Under the pieces are notes generated by a model, which worked only from the letters and a program-made list of their open reading frames with translations, did not search any database and was not told where the DNA came from. DNA of 64,000 bases from CAVWDU01 sp963753815 (GTDB lineage: Bacteria > Pseudomonadota > Gammaproteobacteria > Pseudomonadales > Halieaceae). The stretch spans positions 62,001-126,000 of the forward strand of contig CAVWDU010000006.1 of the NCBI GenBank assembly GCA_963753815.1, given 5' to 3'. The first letter of the stretch is position 1. Each line of letters begins with the position of its first letter. Of this stretch, positions 42,488 through 50,264 are shown piece after piece. A program made the translations under genes and the position numbers.

Positions 42488-43243
42488 ATGAAGTTCGCCT
42501 CCCTTGGCAGCGGCAGCAAGGGAAATGCCACCCTGGTCGTCGCGGGCGATTGCCGGATACTGATCGACTGTGGGTTTTCGGCGCGCGAAGCCACGCGGCG
42601 TTTGCAGCGATTGGGAGTCGAGGCTCAGCAGCTCGATGCAATTATCGTTACCCACGAACACTCGGATCACGCGGCGGGTGTAGGTGCACTGTCGCGGAAG
42701 TTTTCGATTCCCGTCTACCTCAGCCACGGGACATCCAGCACCGGATGTTGTGACGGCAGTGCTGAGCTGCGGCGCTTCAACGGCGGCGAGGCGTTCTCCG
42801 TCGGCCCCGTGCAGGTGCAATCTGTGGCTGTCCCCCATGATGCCCGGGAACCCTGCCAGTTCCGGCTGGGGTTTCGCGGGCGCTCGCTGGGGCTGTTGAC
42901 CGACCTCGGCAGTATTACACCGCACATCGTGTCCAGTTACCGCGGTTGCGACGCGCTGGTGCTGGAGTTCAACCACGATCTGGAATTGTTGATGTCCGGC
43001 GCCTATCCGCCCGGACTCAAGCATCGCGTGAGCAGTGATTGGGGCCATCTCAATAACCGCCAGGCGGCCGGACTACTCGAATCCCTGGGCGAAGATGCGC
43101 CCGAGTGCCTGGTCGTAGCCCACGTCAGTGAGCAGAACAATACGCGTGAGCACGCTGAGGCGGCCCTGCTCGGCGTGTCTCGCTCCCTTGGCGTGATCGA
43201 ATGGGCAGAGCAGGGAAGCGGGATTGGCTGGCAACAGCTCTGA
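42488..43243 (+). CDS. Metallo-beta-lactamase-fold hydrolase (YycJ/PhnP-like)
   Basis: A 251-residue MBL-fold protein with the metal motif HxHxDH as THEHSDH (H56, H58, D60, H61). GSGSKGNATLVVAG (about 7-20) and the later AVPHDAREP and LVLEFNHDLELL strands fit the YycJ/VicX-like branch of predicted nucleases or phosphoesterases. It follows bamC by 25 bases, the position this gene holds next to purC in pseudomonads, but purC is not here. The protein ends nine bases before a convergent acyltransferase gene. Its substrate is unknown. Confidence 0.85.
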   Translation: MKFASLGSGSKGNATLVVAGDCRILIDCGFSAREATRRLQRLGVEAQQLDAIIVTHEHSDHAAGVGALSRKFSIPVYLSHGTSSTGCCDGSAELRRFNGGEAFSVGPVQVQSVAVPHDAREPCQFRLGFRGRSLGLLTDLGSITPHIVSSYRGCDALVLEFNHDLELLMSGAYPPGLKHRVSSDWGHLNNRQAAGLLESLGEDAPECLVVAHVSEQNNTREHAEAALLGVSRSLGVIEWAEQGSGIGWQQL

Positions 43244-43252
43244 GCAGCCGGG

Positions 43253-44137
43253 CTAATCCTCGCGAACGATTCCGGCGGCCGCGGCTTCCTCCGCAGCCCG
43301 GTTTCGCTTCCAGCGGCGGTTGCTCCACAGCCAACTGGGGGGATCCGCGCGAATCGCCCGCTCGGTAAGCGCCACATAGCTGTCGGTGATCGCGTGCGAC
43401 GCCTTGTCGTAGGGCGGCGACGCCAGTTCGTGAAACTCGATATCGTAATAGCCCCGCCCCCGCCGGTGGCACTGGGCGAACAGGACCGGGAAACCGGTCA
43501 TCTTGGCAATCACTTCGGTGCCCAGGAAGAAGGCCGCTTCCTGGTTGAAAAACGTCGTCCAGTAACTGCGATCGTGTCGGGTCGGTGATTGTTCGGCGAC
43601 CATGACGAAGATACGGAATTCACGGCGGCGCCGCAGGATATCCCGCGTCGACTCATCCATGGACAGTGGTCGCGACCCGAACCGGCTGCGGATATCGAAG
43701 ATCAGTGTGTCGATGGTCTCGTTATGCAGTGGTTTATAGACCGGGTCGATTGGAATATTGAGCGCGGTTGTCGCGCCGTGCAGCATCCACTCCCAGTTGC
43801 CCTGGTGTATGGTTAACACGATCACCGATTTGCTGAAGTTCTCGGTCGCCTTTTCAACCACTTCCGTATTGATCAACCTGACACGTCGGCGGAAGTCTTC
43901 GGGCGTCATGCGTCTGGCCTTGATTACCTCGCAGGCCATCGCGGCCAGGTGTCGATAGAATCTTTTTGCAAGAACTGTGATCTCCTTGGCGCTTTTTTCC
44001 GGAAAGGCGCGCGCCATGTTCTGCTTGACCACGGCTTTCCGGTAACCTACCACGTAATAGAGCAGCAGGTAGCCGATCCAGGCCACAAAGTACAATAGCG
44101 GAAACGGCAACCAGCTGATCAGGCGAAAGGCGATCAT
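43253..44137 (-). CDS. Lysophospholipid/lipid A acyltransferase (LpxL/HtrB family)
   Basis: A 294-residue membrane acyltransferase with an N-terminal hydrophobic segment (about 1-30), then the HX4E motif as HQGNWE (H111 and E116) and the YRHLAAMACEVIKARRM (about 61-77) block of the LpxL/LpxM/HtrB family. Members add late acyl chains to lipid A or act on phospholipids. It lacks the extra features that would tell LpxL from LpxM, so the acyl acceptor is unclear. Its ATG overlaps the stop of the upstream LRR lipoprotein gene (ATGA). Confidence 0.88.
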   Translation of the reverse strand: MIAFRLISWLPFPLLYFVAWIGYLLLYYVVGYRKAVVKQNMARAFPEKSAKEITVLAKRFYRHLAAMACEVIKARRMTPEDFRRRVRLINTEVVEKATENFSKSVIVLTIHQGNWEWMLHGATTALNIPIDPVYKPLHNETIDTLIFDIRSRFGSRPLSMDESTRDILRRRREFRIFVMVAEQSPTRHDRSYWTTFFNQEAAFFLGTEVIAKMTGFPVLFAQCHRRGRGYYDIEFHELASPPYDKASHAITDSYVALTERAIRADPPSWLWSNRRWKRNRAAEEAAAAGIVRED

Positions 44138-44685
44138 CGGTAAGGGGATTCCGGGTCGGCGGGCGATGCGATCTCTTCGGGGCTCGTGTCACAGTGCGAG
44201 GGCAACGTCACGCGTTCGACGCTACTGAAGCTGCTTGCGGGCGGGCACTGTAGTTTTTCATTGCCGCTCAGGTCCAGAACCTGCAGGCGGCGCAGCGTTC
44301 GTAGCGGTATCGGGTCGACGATGTCGTTGTCCTCCAGCTGCAGCACCTGCAGCCGCTTCAGCTGTTGTAGCTCCAGCAGGTTGCGAATGGCATTGGCTGA
44401 GAGCTTCAGGTGAGTGATGGCCGGAAAAGCACGCAGCCCATCGAGGTCTTTGATACCTGCATGGCTGCAGCTCAGCTGAGTGAGCCCGTCGGCGTGCGTG
44501 ATGAGCTGATCCACGATCACCTGTTCGAGGCAGGCCTGCAGCGCGGGATCGGCGACGTCGAACTGGTCGAATGGACGCTGGGGGCGGTAGACAGTCGTGT
44601 CGTTCAGAGTAACGTCGTAGCTACTGCAAGCGGTGACGGTCAGCAGCAAGGCAAATAACGGGCAACTGGGCAGGTAGCGCCACAT
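44134..44685 (-). CDS. Leucine-rich-repeat lipoprotein
   Basis: A 183-residue lipoprotein: signal MWRYLPSCPLFALLLTVTAC with lipidation at C20. About residues 70-160 hold leucine-rich repeats of the bacterial type, including LKLSANAIRNLLELQQLKRL (about 93-112) and LQLEDNDIVD and LDLSGNEKLQ. LRR domains bind proteins or glycans, so a structural or interaction role at the envelope is plausible. I chose the start at 44685 where the signal peptide begins; the longer reading runs into the divergent promoter region. Its stop is coupled to the acyltransferase start. Confidence 0.8.
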   Translation of the reverse strand: MWRYLPSCPLFALLLTVTACSSYDVTLNDTTVYRPQRPFDQFDVADPALQACLEQVIVDQLITHADGLTQLSCSHAGIKDLDGLRAFPAITHLKLSANAIRNLLELQQLKRLQVLQLEDNDIVDPIPLRTLRRLQVLDLSGNEKLQCPPASSFSSVERVTLPSHCDTSPEEIASPADPESPYR

Positions 44686-44907
44686 GAATGAATGTCGTCC
44701 CCACTCTCTTGTTGGCCGCGGCCTGTCTCCCGACGGGCGGGGCCGCTGGCACTTTACCGCGTTGCCGGGACCGTGCGGGCGGCGCGGCACCCGATGTGTT
44801 GCTGACGCTTGCCGCAGCCAGGGTTGGGTGGACCCCGTACCGATGGTTGCACCTGCCTGACGGCCGTATCATGCTACCGTCTTGTGGTTGCAAAAACGAG
44901 TACTGTC
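44686..44907. other. Divergent promoter region between LRR lipoprotein and cyclase-like genes
   Basis: About 220 bases between two divergent start codons; both promoters must lie here. The sequence is GC-rich with no clear -35/-10 pair I would defend, and no small gene is visible. Confidence 0.35.
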
Positions 44908-46254
44908 ATGACTGATCAGCCGAAAACCGGCAACGGCCCGGGCCAGAACGAAGACAACGCCGAGGCCTTGCGCGCTATTAGCCTCGTCCAGCGCGGCAAT
45001 CTTAAAACGCTTGAGCAAACGCTGCGCAAGCAGTGGCGGCTCGGGCAGAATATAGTGCTCTGCTGGAGTGCCGACGAACGCGGCCTGCTGGTACTGCTGG
45101 TGCCGCACTATTTTCTCGGTAACTACTGCGCCGGCAGCTCCGAGAACCAGGAATCCGCAGCCAACGAAGGTTTTATTCGTGAATTGATCTCCGGTCGGCG
45201 CTGCAAGGAACGCGACGAGCTGTTCCGGATTGCAGACCGGCTGGACGTCGCTCCGACGTTCATCAGGCTCGGTACTGCACTTTCCGAAGATGCGGCCGTC
45301 GTCGAGGCCGTCGAGCAGCTGATCAAGCGTTACGGGCTGAGTTATGTAAACAACCGGGCGGTATTGCTGTTCGATATCGTGGACTTTTCCCTGGTTACGC
45401 CATTCGAACAGGCGAGCCAGTTGAATAGTCTTTCCTATTCGCTGAACTCCGCTTACAACAAGCTGTTGAGTCGTGGTATCGAGGTGAATTTCGCCCGCAC
45501 CACGACGGGCGATGGTTACTATGTTTGGAACCGTGACCTCGGGCCCAATGCCAACCAGGACCTGTTTTACTTCCTGGCCCTCGTGGTAGCGGATAATCTC
45601 GTGGCCAGACAGGCATCGCGGGGAAATACGGTGCCGGTGATCCGCACGGCCTACCATATCGGCAGCCATTACGAGCTTTACCAGGCAGAAGGCATTAATC
45701 CAACGGTGTTCAGCTATATCGTCGGTGATGTGACGATCGAGCTGGCGCGCATGATCGACCTCGCCCAGGGCGAGCAGATTCTGATTGGCGATTTTGTCTC
45801 CGAGTTAGCCACTCGCGAACAGGGCGCTGGAATGGCGGCGGTCGAACTTTCCACGCCGGAGTTTGTTTCCGCGTGTTCGGCGGGGCTGAACGTTCTGAAA
45901 GGCGTTCAGTTGGCCGGGCAAGGACTTACGGCACTGACATGCTACCTGACTCAAAGCGTCAGCGACGAGGGCAAGCCGACGCCCAGGCGTTTTCGTATCG
46001 TCGACAAGCACGGCCTCTCCCGGTACGCATACAACCTGCAATTTGACCTGGAACTCGAAGGCGACGAGCTTTCGCTGGGCACGGACAGCCGCAAGCTGCC
46101 GCACCGCCAGCAGGGTAAAGAGGGTAAGCCCGCGGCCGATTCGCCGATTGACGAACCGACAGCGGAGGCGGCATCGCCTACCGCCGAAGAACTGTTCGAC
46201 GACCTCGCAAGCATGCTGAAGAAAACCAATAATCGGAGCATTACCGAGGAATGA
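44908..46254 (+). CDS. Class III nucleotide-cyclase-like protein, noncanonical
   Basis: A 448-residue soluble protein. Residues 1-145 form an N-terminal helical part, followed by a class III adenylate/guanylate cyclase homology domain (about 150-320). The two metal-binding aspartates are present: D156 in LLFDIVDFS and D202 in TTGDGYYV. The Arg of the transition-state pair is R281 (GDVTIELARM). The substrate-specifying Lys (A in VNFARTTTGD), Asp (Y in FSYIVGD) and Asn of canonical cyclases are absent. Metal binding is therefore plausible but the purine and reaction are uncertain. The C-terminal 100 residues are charged and probably disordered. The start was set at the ATG at 44908. The next gene, four bases downstream, is a phosphodiesterase-like protein. 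Confidence 0.72.
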   Translation: MTDQPKTGNGPGQNEDNAEALRAISLVQRGNLKTLEQTLRKQWRLGQNIVLCWSADERGLLVLLVPHYFLGNYCAGSSENQESAANEGFIRELISGRRCKERDELFRIADRLDVAPTFIRLGTALSEDAAVVEAVEQLIKRYGLSYVNNRAVLLFDIVDFSLVTPFEQASQLNSLSYSLNSAYNKLLSRGIEVNFARTTTGDGYYVWNRDLGPNANQDLFYFLALVVADNLVARQASRGNTVPVIRTAYHIGSHYELYQAEGINPTVFSYIVGDVTIELARMIDLAQGEQILIGDFVSELATREQGAGMAAVELSTPEFVSACSAGLNVLKGVQLAGQGLTALTCYLTQSVSDEGKPTPRRFRIVDKHGLSRYAYNLQFDLELEGDELSLGTDSRKLPHRQQGKEGKPAADSPIDEPTAEAASPTAEELFDDLASMLKKTNNRSITEE

Positions 46255-46258
46255 CTTT

Positions 46259-47158
46259 TTGAACCTGCCCACCGATAGGGCGCCCCATTTCGATGTGACA
46301 GGCACGGTGGATGTGACCGACGCGGTTGCAGTCCGTGACACGGTTCGTGCCGCATTTGACCGTCGTTATGCGGGCTTTGACTTTGAACCGTTGGAAACCC
46401 TGTTCGGGGATTTCGAGCGTCTCTACGCCGGCAGCTTTCCCGGCTTCCGCGGTTGTGACATCTACTATCATAATGCCCAGCACGTACTCGATGTCACGCT
46501 CGCAATGGCGCGCCTGCTGGATGGTCACGACAGCGTCGAGCCTGGCGAAGACCGCCTGGGCGCAGAGATGGCACTCACCGGCATTGCAGCGGCACTGTTT
46601 CACGATTCCGGTTATATCCGACGTACCCACGATACCCGCCATCGCAACGGCGCCGCGTATACGCACATTCATGTCAGCCGCAGTGCTCGCTTCATGACCG
46701 AGTACCTGCCACAGGCAGGCCTCCAGCACCTGGTGCCTATCTGCGCGCGCATCGTGCACTTTACCAGTTACCTGCTCGATCCCGCCGATATTGCCGTCGA
46801 GAGTGCATCCGAGCGGCGCCTGGGAGAGTTGCTGGGTACGGCCGACCTCATCGCCCAGATGGCAGACCCCCAGTACCTCGGCAAACTCCGTACCCACCTC
46901 TACGCCGAATTTGAAGCGGGGGGCATGGCGGGCGAAGGTGCGTATCGCACACACACTGGATTTATCTACGACTCGCCTGATCACCTGATGGCACTGACGC
47001 CGGGATTCATCCGCGATGCGATAGAGCGGCGGCTGGACGGCTATTTCGGCGGCGCTTATCGCTACGCCGCCCATCATTTTGGCGGCGCCAACCTGTACAT
47101 GGACGCCATCGTCGACAACAGTGCGAGGCTGGAGCGGTTGCTCGCCGCTCGCGAATAA
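46259..47158 (+). CDS. HD-fold cyclic-nucleotide-phosphodiesterase-like protein
   Basis: A 299-residue protein. The motif YHNAQHVLDV (about 70-79: H71, N72, H75, D78) is the 3',5'-cyclic-nucleotide phosphodiesterase signature, followed by ALFHDSGY (H115, D116) and a late aspartate D186 (GTADLIAQ), together giving the metal ligands of the PDE/HD superfamily. A short N-terminal region (1-60) precedes the domain. The TTG start at 46259 is preceded by gaggaa. It begins four bases after the cyclase-like gene ends, so both are likely made from one transcript. The pairing suggests synthesis and breakdown of one signalling nucleotide, which is an inference. Confidence 0.8.
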   Translation: MNLPTDRAPHFDVTGTVDVTDAVAVRDTVRAAFDRRYAGFDFEPLETLFGDFERLYAGSFPGFRGCDIYYHNAQHVLDVTLAMARLLDGHDSVEPGEDRLGAEMALTGIAAALFHDSGYIRRTHDTRHRNGAAYTHIHVSRSARFMTEYLPQAGLQHLVPICARIVHFTSYLLDPADIAVESASERRLGELLGTADLIAQMADPQYLGKLRTHLYAEFEAGGMAGEGAYRTHTGFIYDSPDHLMALTPGFIRDAIERRLDGYFGGAYRYAAHHFGGANLYMDAIVDNSARLERLLAARE

Positions 47159-47161
47159 GCG

Positions 47162-47968
47162 GTGGCCGGCAGCAACCTGGCGGTAGCGATTGCGGCCGTT
47201 TCGGCGGCGTTGGCCCCGCAAGCGGCCGAACTGGCGTGGGAACTGGGGCTGCCGCTACTCCCGCCGGGCACGGCGCCGGCCACCTGCACGGCGGCGGAGG
47301 TCATCCTGCTGGTCGGCGAGGGCGGCCTGGGCCTGCAACAGACAGGCCCTGGCGCGCCGGGTATCGTGCGCGCCGAGATAGACTCCGCCCGGATGCGACA
47401 TCGTCGACGCAGTGGCCACAACGAGTTGCTCGGTCGTGCGGTGGGTGTAGGCCGGCGCGCGGCGTTGTGCGTGCTCGATGCTACTGCGGGTCTGGGTCGG
47501 GATGCTGCGGTGCTCGCCGACCTCGGTTGTGCCGTCTTACTCTGCGAACGTCATCCGTTGGTGGCGTTGTTGCTGCGCGATGCCCTGGACCGCATCCGGG
47601 CCAGCGGCGACCCCTGGGGGACGGAACTCGCCCGACGGCTGTCGTTGCGGGCAGTCGACGCGATGTCATTGCCCGTATCAGTGCTTGCTCCGATCGATGT
47701 TATTTACCTGGATCCGATGTTCCCCTCGCGCCGCAAGAGCGCCGCGGTGAAGAAGGAAATGCGCCTGTTCCAGTCGCTGGTGGCGGGCTCAACCGAGGGT
47801 TCCGGGGAGGAACTCCTGGGCTGGGCCCTGGACCAGGACGTCGCCCGGGTGGTGGTGAAACGCCCTTCTGCCGCCCCGGCCCTGGGGGAGCTGAGACCGT
47901 CGCACAGCATCAAGGGCAAGTCGGTGCGCTTCGACGTCCATGTGCGGCGCTCACTGGTGGGACACTAG
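47162..47968 (+). CDS. rsmJ: 16S rRNA (guanine-1516-N2)-methyltransferase
   Basis: A 268-residue SAM methyltransferase of the RsmJ/YhiQ family, which makes m2G1516 in the small ribosomal subunit. The SAM loop is LDATAGLGRDAAVLADLGC (about 104-122) and the catalytic loop is YLDPMFPSRRKSAAVKKEMR (about 181-200), typical of RsmJ. The GTG start at 47162 lies three bases after the upstream stop; a longer start would run into the phosphodiesterase gene. The N-terminus is short compared with E. coli RsmJ. Confidence 0.9.
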   Translation: MAGSNLAVAIAAVSAALAPQAAELAWELGLPLLPPGTAPATCTAAEVILLVGEGGLGLQQTGPGAPGIVRAEIDSARMRHRRRSGHNELLGRAVGVGRRAALCVLDATAGLGRDAAVLADLGCAVLLCERHPLVALLLRDALDRIRASGDPWGTELARRLSLRAVDAMSLPVSVLAPIDVIYLDPMFPSRRKSAAVKKEMRLFQSLVAGSTEGSGEELLGWALDQDVARVVVKRPSAAPALGELRPSHSIKGKSVRFDVHVRRSLVGH

Positions 47969-48186
47969 CCGCCATTTTTCACCGGGCATTCAGAGTATCG
48001 GTGAGACATGGCGGCCAGGCCGCCACGGCCCGGCGCCTCGCCCGCACCGCGATGCGTTTGCACGAAAGCCCCGCTGAGCGCGATTGCCATTATTCAGAGG
48101 TGCCTTAATATGGCGTAGGGCTGCTTGCCTCGCCCCGGGGCCTTGTGCAAAGGCCAGGAGCATCATTGATCCCGAGAGGTTGGAGA

Positions 48187-48948
48187 ATGACATACCGCGA
48201 CGCAACCGCACTGGTGACCGGCGCCTCGACAGCTCTCGGCCTGGAGTTCTGCGGGCAGCTGGCAGTGTGCTGCAAACGTGTGATCGCCGTGGCGAGCAAC
48301 ACAAGTGAGCTCGCAGACCGGGTGGCGGAGCTGTCAGGCGCCTCCGAAATCTACCCGTTGTCGGCTGACCTCGCCACCGTCGTGGGCCTGACCCGGGTGA
48401 CCGAGGCAATACGGCAGCAGGGCCCGGTCGAAGTGCTGGTGAATCTTGCGCAGTGCGCAGCGAGTGGCGAATTCAGCCGGGCGCAGATCGGCGGCCAGTT
48501 GGCCCTGACCCGTCTCCGCGTAGAGGTGCCGCTCACCCTGTGTCGAGCCGTCATCCCCTGCATGCAGGAGCGAGGCCGGGGTGCGATCATCAACGTGTCG
48601 GATATCGGCGGGTTCGTGCCGCAAGCCGGGTCGGCTGTCAGCGGTGCGGCCGGTGCATTTCTCAACAGTTTCTCCCTGGCTTTGCGTGACGAACTCTCCG
48701 CCAGCGGGATTCGGGTGCAATCACTCTGTGTCGACTCGGTCGTTACTGAGCAGGGTACCAACGAACGCGAAGTGGCATCCACTTCCCGGCAGCCGGTGGG
48801 GTCCGGCCGGCTGTCTCCCACCGATACCGTGCGCGCCAGTCTTGAGGCGTTGGGCTCTGATCAGTTGCTGGTCATCCCCGATCGCACGCATCGACGAATC
48901 GTCCGCGACGGGGTCGAGCGACTGCGACAGGTGCTGCCTGAAAACTGA
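48187..48948 (+). CDS. SDR-like protein lacking catalytic Tyr and Lys
   Basis: A 253-residue Rossmann-fold SDR homologue. The cofactor loop is TGASTALG (about 10-17), with the middle glycine of TGxxxGxG replaced. Where classical SDRs have YxxxK followed by A-F, the sequence is SGAAG-AF (about 155-163), so tyrosine is serine and lysine is glycine. INVSDIGGF (about 135-143) and FLNSFSLALRDEL (about 163-175) keep the surrounding fold. It is likely a non-enzymatic SDR-fold protein or one using other residues. The ATG at 48187 is preceded by ttggaga. Function unknown. Confidence 0.72.
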   Translation: MTYRDATALVTGASTALGLEFCGQLAVCCKRVIAVASNTSELADRVAELSGASEIYPLSADLATVVGLTRVTEAIRQQGPVEVLVNLAQCAASGEFSRAQIGGQLALTRLRVEVPLTLCRAVIPCMQERGRGAIINVSDIGGFVPQAGSAVSGAAGAFLNSFSLALRDELSASGIRVQSLCVDSVVTEQGTNEREVASTSRQPVGSGRLSPTDTVRASLEALGSDQLLVIPDRTHRRIVRDGVERLRQVLPEN

Positions 48949-48961
48949 CTGTATCGGCCTT

Positions 48962-49048
48962 GATAGGGTGATTGGCACTGCAGCCCGAAAGGCGGCAGCC
49001 CTGGTTCCGCCGCGCCAGCGCCCGCCTAATCGGTGAGATAGGGTGATT
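48962..49048 (+). repeat. 12-base direct repeat, two copies
   Basis: GATAGGGTGATT occurs at 48962-48973 and 49037-49048, 75 bases apart start to start, in the gap after the SDR-like gene. It could be chance, a regulator site pair, or the remnant of a duplication; no third copy was noticed nearby. Confidence 0.35.
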
Positions 49049-49062
49049 CATATCGTTGTGCC

Positions 49063-49082
49063 CAGGCCTGGCTTCAGGCCTG
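49063..49082. terminator. Hairpin between convergent genes
   Basis: CAGGCCTG, GCTT, CAGGCCTG (49063-49082) can form an 8-base-pair stem with a four-base loop between the convergent SDR-like and dapE genes. No T-run follows on either strand, so it is not a standard intrinsic terminator, but it may act as a stem-loop end or a transcript stabiliser. Confidence 0.35.
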
Positions 49083-49098
49083 TGAGAAACGAGATTAT

Positions 49099-50244
49099 TC
49101 AGACAAAGGCGGGCGACAACAACAGCCGAGAAAGAATGCCTTTATAGATAGCGGTGAGCCGGGGCAGGTCTGAAGCGAGTACCCGCTCGTTGACCTGGTG
49201 GATGCTCGCATTGACCGGTCCCAGTTCCACGACCTGGCAACCCATCGGCGCAATGAAGCGACCATCGGACGTCCCCCCGGTTGTCGACAGCTGCCCCTCG
49301 ACACCGGTGATGTCGCGGATACTCTCCAGCGCCGCGTCCACGAGGTCCCCGGGTGGGGTGAGGAACGGCTTACCGCTGAGGTCCCACTCGATAGCGTAGT
49401 CTAGGCCGTGCCGGTCGAGAATGGCCTCGCAGCGCTGCTGTAACTGCTCCGGGGTGACTTCGGTGGAGAACCGAAAATTGAACTGCAGCGATAGCAGGCC
49501 GGGGATCACGTTCGTGGCGCCGGTCCCGCCGTTGATGTTCGAGATCTGGAGACTGGTGGCTGGAAAATAGGCGTTACCGCTGTCCCAATGTTGGCTGGTC
49601 AGCTCCGTGAGCGCCGGCAATGCGCGGTGGATCGGGTTGTCGGCCAGATGGGGGTAGGCGATATGCCCCTGCAGGCCTCGTATCGTCAGCACCGCACCCA
49701 ACGAACCGCGCCTCCCGTTTTTGACCGTGTCACCCAGCACGTTGCTGCTGGAGGGCTCGCCAACCAGGCACCATGTGAGCTCCATGCCCTTGTTCTGGAG
49801 GTACTCGACCACGCGCACCGTGCCGTCAATGGCGGGTCCTTCCTCGTCTGAGGTAATCAGCAGACCGATGCGCCCCGGGTGATCAGGGTGCGCCTCGACA
49901 AACTCCTCGCAGGCGACGACCATGGCCGCCAGGCTGGCTTTCATGTCCGCCGCTCCGCGGCCCCGCAGCCAGCCGTCCTCGGTCAGGGTGGGTTCGAAAG
50001 GCGGGCTCAGCCAATCGGCCTCGGGGCCCGTTGGCACCACATCGGTGTGTCCTGCGAAAGCCAACAGCGGCCCCTGCGAGCCGTGCTGGGCCCAGAAGTT
50101 GGTCACCTCTCCCCGTGGCAGGGCGGTTACAGTAAAGCCCGCCTGCCGGAGTCGCTCCGCCATCACCTGCTGGCAGCCGGCGTCCGTCGGTGTAACCGAG
50201 CGCCGACGCATCAGCTCGCAGCACAGTTCCAGTGTTTTGTTCAC
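49099..50244 (-). CDS. dapE: Succinyl-diaminopimelate desuccinylase
   Basis: A 381-residue M20-family metallopeptidase of the DAP/lysine pathway that removes succinate from N-succinyl-LL-diaminopimelate. The metal ligands are H66 and D68 (FAGHTDVVP), D100 (GRGAADMK), E134/E135 (SDEEGPA) and E163 (VGEPSSS). I chose the GTG at 50244 because the family N-terminus (NKTLELCCELMRRRSVTP) begins there. It lies 20 bases downstream of dapD on the same strand. Confidence 0.95.
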   Translation of the reverse strand: MNKTLELCCELMRRRSVTPTDAGCQQVMAERLRQAGFTVTALPRGEVTNFWAQHGSQGPLLAFAGHTDVVPTGPEADWLSPPFEPTLTEDGWLRGRGAADMKASLAAMVVACEEFVEAHPDHPGRIGLLITSDEEGPAIDGTVRVVEYLQNKGMELTWCLVGEPSSSNVLGDTVKNGRRGSLGAVLTIRGLQGHIAYPHLADNPIHRALPALTELTSQHWDSGNAYFPATSLQISNINGGTGATNVIPGLLSLQFNFRFSTEVTPEQLQQRCEAILDRHGLDYAIEWDLSGKPFLTPPGDLVDAALESIRDITGVEGQLSTTGGTSDGRFIAPMGCQVVELGPVNASIHQVNERVLASDLPRLTAIYKGILSRLLLSPAFV

Positions 50245-50264
50245 GTTATGAATGCCAGGTCGAA

